From Atriophallophorus winterbourni (Eukaryota > Platyhelminthes > Trematoda > Plagiorchiida > Microphallidae): a DNA stretch of 64,000 bases. This document shows, piece after piece, positions 56,396 through 64,000 of the stretch; the stretch's first letter is position 1, and the number at the start of each line of letters is the position of its first letter. Both the position numbers and the translations under genes were made by a program. A model generated the notes under the pieces. That model was not told where the DNA came from, did no database searches, and saw nothing but the letters and a program-made list of their open reading frames with translations. Location of the stretch: assembly GCA_013407085.1 (NCBI GenBank), contig JACCGJ010018760.1:1-64000 (forward strand), given 5' to 3'.

Positions 56396-57835
56396 CTAAA
56401 CTGGCTCATGCATAACACCTTCTGCAGAAATTAGGGATCTTGGATTTAGATACTCCTTTTCTCTTAATTTCAGTGAACAAGCTAGACACCTCATCGCGAG
56501 AGCAAGACAAAACTTTTGCTCAATTAACCATGAATTCCTCTTACGCGAGAGTAAAATAGCATTGTATAAGATGAAGGTCCTACCAATTCTTGATAATGGT
56601 AATATCATTTATTCTCACATGGGTAGGCGCGATTGTTTTCTCTTAGAGAGATTTCAACGTACTTTCAGCAAAATAACTTTGGGCTATTCTAACCCCTTGC
56701 CTAATCTTGAAAGATGTAATTTGCTGAATGCTGAACCACTATGGCTACGCAGAATTCGCCTGAATCTGCTTATTTTCTTTCGAATCATTACTCAGCAAGG
56801 AAATAAGCTTCAGTCTGCCATGCGCTTTCACGATTATATTCAATATGATCTGCGCAATCAAACGAGGCTGTTGAATATCCCTATGTCTCGCACTAGAGTT
56901 AGACGTAACTTCTTCTTAATCAGATATGCGCAACTTTAGCATTCTCAATCTCTTCATTTCCGTATGTGCACATCTACAGGAAAATTTGAAACGCTTGTAG
57001 AAACTCTTACCGTTCACTCACTATCCCAAATCCTTAAGATAAACTCTTCTCTAGATATTCTATACTCTCATGGGATCCCAGGTTTCTAATTCCACATCTT
57101 TCTCCACATATTAGTATATCATGATGTCTTATGCTATTCTCTGGATAACTGGCCATTCAAGTGTCAGGTTACCGCACCCTAGATATGTTGTTACATCATC
57201 TTCTTCGAATAACGAACCATTACTGTAATTGGCTCGAAATCTATCCGCCCGAGATTTGTTCCGTATGAGATTCATTCTCCTGCAGATAACGAAAATCCGG
57301 CTGGTGAACAAATTTTAGTTCGATTCGTCGACAATTCTTCAAGTGTATCGGAGCACAGCACCATACTGCCTGTTCCCTGCTATCAGCCACACCCTCTTTC
57401 GTCTCCCACAATTTTTTAGATTTTCTTATTCCGATGGATTTATGTCCCCTTTTCAATCTTGTTAACCATCCTTTCCGTAAAAACATGAATTTATGAATAT
57501 ATAATTTATTTATCTTTTTTTTATTACAACTTTATCACAATTCGCACCAGCTTTTCCATAATTACCTTCCATTTCTGTTCTCCATTTGTTTCTTGCATCC
57601 TTGCCATTCGTAAATCTTGACATAATTCAAATGAGATTTTATTTCTATTAGACATTGAAAATTTTTTCTAACCTACTGTATATTCATTTCCCTTACTGAA
57701 CGGAAAAAAATGTTCAAAAATCCCGGTCCCTTCGGTCAATTGAACTGTACTATTTTCTTTTGCTGTTCAAATTTTGATAAACTGATCATGTATTGCATGC
57801 CTTGGATGTCGAAGAATATATATATATAATCTATA
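56396..57835 (+). mobile_element. LINE-B copy 2, 3' third
   Basis: C-terminal RT frame: KIALYKMKVLPILDNGNIIY, CFLLERFQRTFSKITLGY, EPLWLRRIRLNLLIFFRIIT and RRNFFLIRYAQL (stop ~56937, then a frame shift to HGIPGF ~57085). A ~700-bp 3'UTR matches 44080-44742 and ends GCATGCCTTGGATGTCGAAG. It meets CR1 copy 4 head to head at 56395. Confidence 0.8.
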
Positions 57836-57878
57836 TAATTTATAGAGAGATTAGATATGGATATATATTATCAGATAG

Positions 57879-57924
<46 letters not shown>
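57836..57924. repeat. TA-rich tract and (TA)n microsatellite
   Basis: A pure TA run at ~57878-57924, the target of the Tigger-like element. Confidence 0.9.
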
Positions 57925-57925
<1 letters not shown>

Positions 57926-59055
57926 TCAAATCTCAGTACTATGCCACCTGTTGGGGCCGAGCAAGAGTGGCATAGTAGCAAGAGTGGCGTAGTAACGAGA
58001 TTTTGTACAAACGGCTTTATTTTCTGAAGTCCATCATTTATTTGCCCAATCGATCAGTCCAAAGCTCTCAGAAATCGTCGGCTGACGCATCTTCTTACGT
58101 CGGATCTCGTTCATCTCGTTGTCTAGCCGATCACACGCTTGCATCAGTCTCGTCCAGGTTGAAGACTTCATCTGCAGAGAACTGCCTGCGTAAGGGCCGG
58201 AGAACCTGCTGCTGCCAATCAATAAGGGATTGGGAATTCACCGCTCCAGCTTCGCCCTGCACTGTCTTGAACGTGACGCCATTGAGCTCCTTGAAGCTGT
58301 TTAACCAACCGTCGCTCGCCATGAAATCTGGGATGTGCATCAGCTCGGCCAGTTTTATCGCCTTCTCCTTGATCAGATCGCCGCTGACAGGCAGATTCAG
58401 TCCTCTCGCTTGCTCCAGCCACATCAGCACTCCCTCCTCAAACTTCGGACCGTGAGGCTGCGTCAGCTTCATGCGCTTCGATGGAACTCCAGCTTTGATT
58501 GCAGCTTTAATTGCATCCTTCGTGCTGAGAATGCCCTTCACAGTGGTTCTCTTAACTTCGACGCCTATTTCTTGCTAATCTCCCTCGCCAACTTGGACTG
58601 ATTCGGCTCCTTCTTCGCAGCATCGATGATCTCGAACTTCTCCTTCAGCGTAAAGTCGGTTCGCTTGCGTTTCTGAGCTGGCATTATGGGGTGAATTGTT
58701 TGAAAAATACCGATGTCACTGTTGTGAGTGTCTGTTTGTGCGCGCGCTTTCGTGAGTCTATCTATTGATACTTGAAGCAAGAGTAGGAAAGAGTCTTCTC
58801 GTTGTGCGTCAGATGATTGGCTTGTTGTAGCTGGCGTCAGGGAGAAACATCGCGTGTTTGACCGTAAAACAGGCTGACTATATGCGTAGAATGCGCAAAA
58901 ATGCACCTTTTAATAGTCACAGAATAGTGGCATAGTAGCGAGAGTAGGGAGTGTCATAGTAAATTTATTTTGTATTGAATTTTGTCGGGACCGAGCAAAA
59001 CTGGCATAATAGCGAGAGTGGCAAAGTAACGAGGTGGCATAGTACCGAGATTTCA

Positions 59056-59056
<1 letters not shown>
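57925..59056 (-). mobile_element. Tigger/pogo-like transposon, internal deletion derivative (1,132 bp)
   Basis: Terminal inverted repeats of 25 bp with two mismatches (inner part GTACTATGCCACCT at both ends), flanked on each side by TA in TA tracts. Subterminal blocks with GTGGCATAGTAGC and GAGTGGC(G/A)(T/A)AGTAACGAG recur near both ends in direct orientation and could be transposase sites. The transposase reads on minus but lacks its catalytic core. Confidence 0.88.
58034..58683 (-). pseudogene. Tigger-like transposase with DDE core deleted
   Basis: It starts MPAQKRKRTDFTLKEKFEII (CENP-B/pogo-type helix-turn-helix, HTH). A 1-base loss in an A-run near 58572 shifts the frame; then GVPSKRMKLTQPHGPKFEEG, LMWLEQARG (second HTH of the CENP-B type), FMASDGWLNSFKELNGV and DEVFNLDETD, the first catalytic Asp of the DDE domain. 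Immediately after, the sequence jumps to a C-terminal-like end (DRLDNEMNEIRRKKMRQPTI). The other two acidic residues and ~200 or more residues are missing compared with a full transposase of about 450-500 residues. Confidence 0.85.
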
Positions 59057-59097
<41 letters not shown>

Positions 59098-59155
59098 ATA
59101 TATATAGATATATCTATAGATTATATATTATTATATATGTGTGTGTGTGTGTGTG
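59057..59155. repeat. TA and TG microsatellites
   Basis: (TA)n 59057-59095, AT-rich, then (TG)n up to the LTR start. The TG run may be an expansion of the LTR's own first bases. Confidence 0.9.
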
Positions 59156-59842
59156 TGTAACGACCAGAGTCGCTGTTTAACGCGTAGACCACCCGTTTCT
59201 TAGTTCGACAATTCAAAACAATGAATCGAGTTTACTACGGTTCTATTAACATGATTAATAGACAATAACAATGGGAAAACCTCAACTGTACCGGGTTGTA
59301 CAAATGACGTGGGCCACAAATGCTCAAATGTTCCAAATGACATCAATAAATTCAGTTCAGTTCAGTTCAGTTTGCACAGGACAGTATGTGGCTAACAAGC
59401 CAATCGAGCGTCCAGAATTTCTTTCGGTGGAAAGCTGCAGAGAAGCACCCACCACTGCCAAAACATATATTCTTTTTGTCTGTTTGAAATCTTCGCCGAT
59501 CGCGAAGCCAAGAGATTATCCGGCCAATGCTGAGAAAATAGACGTCAAAAATGTCTATCAAATACTAGACACTCAAATTGGTGTCAAAATCCAAGTGCCC
59601 AAAATGGCAACCAAATTCAACAACAATGTCCGACAATAATGAATTAAAACAAAAGGTACACCAAATATGTGAACAGAGTTCCAATAAGACAATTACAAAA
59701 GGCAAGGTTAAACATCTCAATTATAAAGCAATAATAAACAAAACCAAATTCAAGTCACAAAAATCAGTATTTTATAAAAGTAGGTAGTAGAAAGGAAAAA
59801 GAAGAATTTCAAAGCTACACGACACTTAACATGTCTCTTACA
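59156..59842 (-). repeat. LTR (left copy, 687 bp)
   Basis: It begins TGTAACGACC and ends CTCTTACA, so TGTA...TACA. It is the same length as 61445-62131 and differs at roughly 25 positions by eye. It carries a CR1 3' end at 59351-59520, at the same place as the other LTR. Confidence 0.88.
59351..59520 (-). mobile_element. CR1 3' end captured inside the left LTR
   Basis: TTCAGTTCAGTTCAGTTTGC to CGCGAAGCCAAGAGATTATC, the CR1 tail and 3'UTR; the twin is at 61639-61808. Confidence 0.85.
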
Positions 59843-61444
59843 CCTCCCACCAAATTCTCCCATGGAGTCAAAATGTGTAATCAACCTAGCTTAAGTGTCT
59901 GCAACCTACAATTCGTAAAGCAAACAGAAGGACAATAGAATAAATCAAGTGACTTTATTTAGTGGCGATTCACACACGCCACGTCGCATCACTATCACTG
60001 GACACATGTGGCTTTTTATAGGGAAAACGTTCGCTAGAGAAAGACCCACCACGTTCTCCGGTTCTGCCACCGTCCCCTACAATGAGCTCATGCATGTTAT
60101 CCCACCCGAACGAGCCTTGTGTATTGCATCCTCAAATAACGATATTTCGCGCCATCTAAACAAGTCTAATCTACAAAATATTATTAGTGTATCATGAGTT
60201 CGAAACACAAATGGCTCCTCAGGTACACAACGGAACACTTTACTCCAATCATATGGATTGTCATGGCTACCATCTGTCGACCCAATTTCGGCTGATTCAG
60301 TGTCATGTGAACCAGGCTTACTATTAATTTGTGCTGAATAGGTGTCAGGTGAGCCAGGCTTGCTCTCCATCTTATTTGAATGAGTGTCGGAAACTTCAAT
60401 CACAGAATCCGACTGAGCTAATTTACTGTCAGGTAACTCGGCTTTCTGAGCACAAGCGACAACACAAAACTTGAACATCCTTCAATTTTACACCAACAGA
60501 AAGCATTTCTTGACAGTTAACGAGGCTAACAGGCCTTGCTATGTAATCTTTTAGACATTTGCACAATTGACCAATTCGACTCCAATCAATACAAGCTCGA
60601 CGTAACACGAAGTCTGTGAGTTGCTTAAACGTAATTTCTAATCCCTCGCAGTATATAGCGTTCTTTAGATCAGCCCACTGTTGCTCTAACACAGCCGGTA
60701 AAATATGCACAATATACTCCAAAGTGTCACTTGCATTCAAAACCGCCTGGCACTCCAATGGAGTTAGGGCAACCTGACTTTTATGCATTGACGAAGCGAG
60801 AACCGCAAAGCCTTCTGATTGGCCAATTAGTCGTCGGGCCTCTTCCATTTACTCATCTAAACCAGAGTGGGCTACAAGACAAGGTAGACCTGATGTTGTT
60901 TTATAACAGGTACCACGAGTTAATTTAGAGATTGTATCATTACCAATCGCTAAATCTTGCTCTAATTCGAGTGCCCGTTTAGTAGGTGCATAGTTACAGT
61001 CGAGTCCATGTCTACCAACTGATGGACACTCGAAATCGTCTGCGCCATCTTTTAGGGACCGACCCGCTTTACACCCTAATATTGCTGAGCGTTCAGGCAT
61101 AATAGATGTACAAAAATGATTTTAAAACACAAAATAAATGAACGTAACCAGGAGTTCAACAAAATTCTCCGAAGGAATCGAGCTTCAATTTTCGAATTCG
61201 CGCAGATTCACGCAATTCCGAGGACGAAGTTGAGCAGTGAATCCACCAAGTTGAATACTGCTTCGATTGCAACAAACCAAATAGTATTTTCTCCTAGACA
61301 AATACGAGAAGGAAACAGAACAGAATGGCGGCACGAAGATCCAAGTTGATCGTTGTTCGAATAGGCAGAAGATCCAAATTGACCGTTTCCAATTGAGCAA
61401 TTCAATTTTCTGTTCCTTCAAATAGAACAATCAATGTTGAGAAC
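59843..61444 (-). mobile_element. internal region of LTR retrotransposon, gag only
   Basis: Only 1.6 kb between the LTRs. On minus, the purine-rich GGTGGGAGG directly abuts the left LTR (59843-59851), as a polypurine tract should for a minus-strand element. No protease, RT or integrase was found and no obvious tRNA-primer site was seen after 61444, so it is non-autonomous. Confidence 0.7.
60077..61100 (-). pseudogene. BEL/Pao-like gag remnant
   Basis: Three consecutive frames: 61100-60849 (MPERSAILGCKAGRSL, cysteine-containing), 60848-60429 (ALTPLECQAVLNASDTLEYI, LPAVLEQQWADLKNAIYCEG, ITFKQLTDFVLRRA) and 60478-60077. The middle block has the spacing and wording of Pao-type gag (LP...W..., F..L..F...RA). 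The last frame carries three imperfect 12-14-residue repeats (SKPGSPDTYSAQIN, SKPGSHDTESAEIG, STDGSHDN). A single stop at 60849-60851 splits the first two. Family assignment is by pattern only. Confidence 0.55.
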
Positions 61445-62131
61445 TGTATCGACTAAAGTCTCTGTTTAACGCGTAGACCACCCGTTTCTTAATTCGACAA
61501 TTCAAAACAATGATTCGAGTTTACTACGGTTCTATTAACATGATTAATAGACAATAATAATGGAAAAACCTCAACTGTACCGGGTTGTTCAAATAACGTG
61601 GGCCAAAAATGCTCAAATTTTCCAAATGACATCAATAAATTCAGTTCAGTTCAGTTCAGTTTGCACAGGACAGTATGTGGCTAACGAGCCAATCGAGCGT
61701 CCAGAATTTCTTTTGGTGAAAAGCTGCAGAGAAGCACCCACCACTGCCAAAACGTATATTCTTTTTGTCTGTTTGGAATCTTCGCCGATCGCGAAGCCAA
61801 GAGATTATCCAGCCAATGCTGAGAAAATAGACGTCAAAAATGTCTATCAAATACTAGACACTCAAATTGGTGTCAAAATCCAAGTGCCCAAAATGGCAAC
61901 CAAATTCAACAACAATGTCCGACAATAATGAATTAAAACAAAAGGTACACCAAATATGTGAACAGAGTTCCAATAAGACAATTACAAAAGGCAAGGTTAA
62001 ACATCTTAATTATAAAGCAATAATAAACAAAACCAAATTCAAGTCACAAAAATCAGTATTTTATAAAAGTAGGTAGTAGAAAGGAAAAAGAAGAATGTCA
62101 AAGCTACACGACAATTAACATGTCTCTTACA
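61445..62131 (-). repeat. LTR (right copy, 687 bp)
   Basis: It begins TGTATCGACT and ends CTCTTACA; partner of 59156-59842. It is followed by an (AT)n tract. As the element reads on minus, this is the 5' LTR. Confidence 0.88.
61639..61808 (-). mobile_element. CR1 3' end captured inside the right LTR
   Basis: Same segment and position as 59351-59520. Confidence 0.85.
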
Positions 62132-62159
62132 ATATATATATATATATATATATATATGT

Positions 62160-62328
62160 ATTATTAAAGAAACGGTCGCTTAGGTGTGCTCGAATCCAGC
62201 CCAGAAGGTTTCCTGATACTCCTATAGCTGAGAGTTTCAGAAGCAAGAGCCGATGGTTGGTGAATCAAAAGCCTTGCTGAAGTCGAGATAGAAGACTTCC
62301 ACAGCTATACCATCATCCATGACATCAA
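62160..62328 (-). pseudogene. CR1 RT fragment with motif A
   Basis: On minus: DDGIAVEVFYLDFSKAFDSP (DFSKAFD intact), then a shift and HRLLLLKLSAIGVSG-like sequence. It joins an RTE-2 tail at 62330. Confidence 0.65.
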
Positions 62329-62329
62329 C

Positions 62330-63280
62330 GAAGCCAACTCATCCTCCAGGAGGAGAAAGTTACACAAAATTAAATTATCTATTTTGGAAGCACCTCGTTA
62401 TGAATTATGCTGGAAAAATTAAAAGCAATTTCTCTTCACGAGTACGGTGAGAAGTTAGTCAAAGAATAGTTGTGTAATAAAATAAGAACTATGACATTCA
62501 CTTTATTTACCAGATAGCGCTGAAAATCGTTAACTACCTAATTATGCATAGCAAATAGGAGGAGTATTCAGGAAATCGCTTACCCAATATGCGGTCCAAA
62601 CCACACATAAATCTCGCGACAGAACTGCAGGATATAAGTTCTTCTGGAAGCCGGTTCCAGAAATTTACCACCCTGAGACTGAAAACGTTTTTCCGGGAGT
62701 CTAGTCTACATCGCTGCTTAGCAAGTTTGAGCGGATGCCCGAAAGTGCCCAGCTCGGGACTTAATGCAAAGAAGTTGTTTATGATAACGCCGCCTAAACA
62801 CTTCAAGATCTAAAAGGTTCCAACTAAGTCACCTCTCAAACGACGGCGTATAAGTGATGAAGGGTTTAGAGACTTCAGGCGTGCATCGTAAGGTTTCAAT
62901 CGCGAACACTCAATCATACAAGTCGCGAGACGCTGTATGGTTTCGAGTCGAACGATGTCGTTCTTGTAGTAAAGGCACTACGCTTGGACACAATATTTTA
63001 AATGCGGCCGAAATAATGCCCTGTAAATTGGCGGGAATACATCGGGTCTTCTGTTGGATTGCACGGATCTCAGCTGAAAGAAGCACTTTGCGAGCACGTT
63101 GAGCTGCAGCGGCGCATTGGTCCACCCATTTGAAGTCAGTCCTAACCAGTACTCCCAAATCCTCAGCACGCTGTGTGGCGTTAACTCAGAGGGAATTTCC
63201 GGAAAACGGGACTGAAAGCTTATCAACCTAAACTTGAACTCAAGGTCGCGTGGAGTGAATTTCTGAGGTTCCAATTGTCT
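62330..63280 (-). mobile_element. CR1 3' end fused to an RTE-2 tail (copy 2)
   Basis: The RTE-2 end (CATCCTCCAGGAGGAGAAAG) at 62340-62375 is followed by CR1 3'UTR and C-terminal frames (62806-62534 with VFSLRVVNFWNRLPEELIS; 63274-62978 with FRPHLKYCVQA). The join and the next ~850 bp match 40105-41030 closely. Confidence 0.8.
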
Positions 63281-63458
63281 TTCAATACAAGTCTTGTGGT
63301 TGAATATGGAATCAGTTTCCTTCTCTGATTCAATTGAAGTCTTTATTTACAACCATATACGTGTCTGGGGATTTACTGAGAAGTATTTCCCGTGAAACCT
63401 GGTAAATTGTTTTCGCAATCTGCTGCGCCATTCACGATTCACTGCAGGCTACGTTACA
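63281..63458 (+). other. leader of the ORF at 63459
   Basis: Sequence between CR1 copies, probably the 5'UTR of the next element. No promoter motif was recognised. Confidence 0.4.
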
Positions 63459-64000
63459 ATGACTTCCTCGCCGTGCTTCAAGTGCGCCAAGAAAGTTATT
63501 TCCTCATCTAAAGCCATGCAATGTTCAATATGCAGCTGCTTGATTCATACCCGATGCTGTAAAATGGAGGACACCAGTTATCAGGCGTTGAGGACCTACC
63601 ATGAGCTGTACCTTCATCTCATCTGTGAAGCGTGCATCCCCCGTCTGGAAGCCTTGCAGTCCTCCCACTTGTCAAATAAGGAAGATCTACATATAAGCGC
63701 CTCCATGGTGGTTGATGATTTACAAGGCAAAAGTGTTCCGGCTGATAGTGAAACACCCCCACTCGGTAGCACACCGAAAAAGAGCAAAGCTGTGTCATCC
63801 GGACACCGGACGAAAACTAGAAGGAATAAAATTGTTGCACTGCCATCGAACGTGCAAGTGGAATCTGCCTCTTCAGACATTGCGGAACATCTGGTCACGT
63901 CTAATGAATTAGAATCCAATGCTAGCGCCACATATGCCTCTGTAGCCGCCATAAATACAGATGCCGATACTGCAATCTGGTCCAATATTTCGAACATAGT
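63459..64000 (+). CDS. CR1-like ORF1 with PHD finger, open to window end
   Basis: From ATG 63459 the frame is open for 180 codons and leaves the window. Residues 6-59 form a complete Cys4-His-Cys3 PHD finger: C6, C9, C22, C25, H30, C33, C56, C59 (CFKC, CSIC, HTRCC, CEAC). A Ser/Lys-rich basic stretch (~105-135, TPKKSKAVSSGHRTKTRRNK) follows. The layout is that of ORF1 of CR1-like LINEs, as at 47.35 kb. All ligands are present and no stop is seen, so this may be the 5' end of a better-preserved element. A host PHD protein is possible but less likely here. Confidence 0.72.
   Translation, partial: MTSSPCFKCAKKVISSSKAMQCSICSCLIHTRCCKMEDTSYQALRTYHELYLHLICEACIPRLEALQSSHLSNKEDLHISASMVVDDLQGKSVPADSETPPLGSTPKKSKAVSSGHRTKTRRNKIVALPSNVQVESASSDIAEHLVTSNELESNASATYASVAAINTDADTAIWSNISNI

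Noticed and set aside
59843..59860. Primer-binding site after the left LTR
   Set aside because: No match to a tRNA 3' end (TGG start) at the LTR edge on plus; the purine tract on minus instead fits the 3' side of a minus-strand element.
59100..62160. Clear target duplication for the LTR element
   Set aside because: Both flanks are AT/TG microsatellites, so any short match is uninformative.

Overview
This is eukaryotic DNA packed with transposable elements. It holds no bacterial operons, no CRISPR array and no rRNA. The mix of elements (several RTE and CR1/Jockey-like LINEs, a Penelope-like fragment, an LTR element with a BEL/Pao-like gag, hAT and Tigger/pogo DNA transposons, and repeats carrying hammerhead ribozymes that recall the schistosome Smalpha family) points to a flatworm, most likely a digenean trematode. 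The species cannot be fixed from the sequence. Family names such as RTE-1, CR1-A, LINE-B, SINE-1 and R570 are local to this answer.

Host gene. One intron-containing gene can be assembled on the minus strand. Its five exons (29371-29214, 28918-28704, 23588-22476, 20084-19875, 14846-14685) all have GT-AG boundaries and matching phases. The product ends in a SOCS box that is split between the last two exons (BC-box SLQALIRQKIL, Cul-box LDLP). It is therefore a candidate Elongin-BC/cullin substrate receptor with an apparently beta-propeller-like N-terminal part. Its introns (0.3-5.1 kb) are filled with RTE copies, SINEs and hammerhead repeats.

Layout. 0.3-6.5 kb: an RTE with an APE endonuclease joined to a CR1-like reverse transcriptase (RT) carrying a 75-bp tandem duplication, then a CR1-endonuclease/Ty3 chimera, then a tandem array of ~238-bp hammerhead repeats, then an RT remnant. 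7.9-13.3 kb: unrecognised ORFs, LINE remnants, more hammerhead repeats and a Penelope-like RT fragment. 14.7-29.4 kb: the SOCS-box gene with its repeat-filled introns. 30-40 kb: a SINE-rich mosaic around RTE-1, including an RT ORF of 714 codons and two endonuclease pieces. 40-52 kb: a chain of minus-strand CR1 copies, one interrupted by a plus-strand LINE. 52.3-56.4 kb: a CR1 interrupted by a structurally complete hAT element (16-bp terminal inverted repeats, TIRs; 8-bp near-identical target-site duplication, TSD). 57.9-59.06 kb: a Tigger-like deletion derivative with 25-bp TIRs and TA target sites. 59.16-62.13 kb: an LTR element with two 687-bp LTRs, both carrying the same captured CR1 3' end. 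62-64 kb: CR1 pieces, and a new CR1-like ORF1 with a perfect PHD finger that runs off the window.

How the parts relate. Almost every mobile ORF is broken. The nesting gives relative ages: SINE-1 into RTE-1, RTE-2 and CR1; LINE-B into CR1-A; hAT into a CR1; Tigger into a TA tract after LINE-B; CR1 into an LTR before that LTR element moved. The most interesting system is the hammerhead-bearing tandem repeat. It occurs in two subfamilies on both strands and is close to a Penelope-like element, the retroelement class thought to carry or mobilise such ribozymes in animals.
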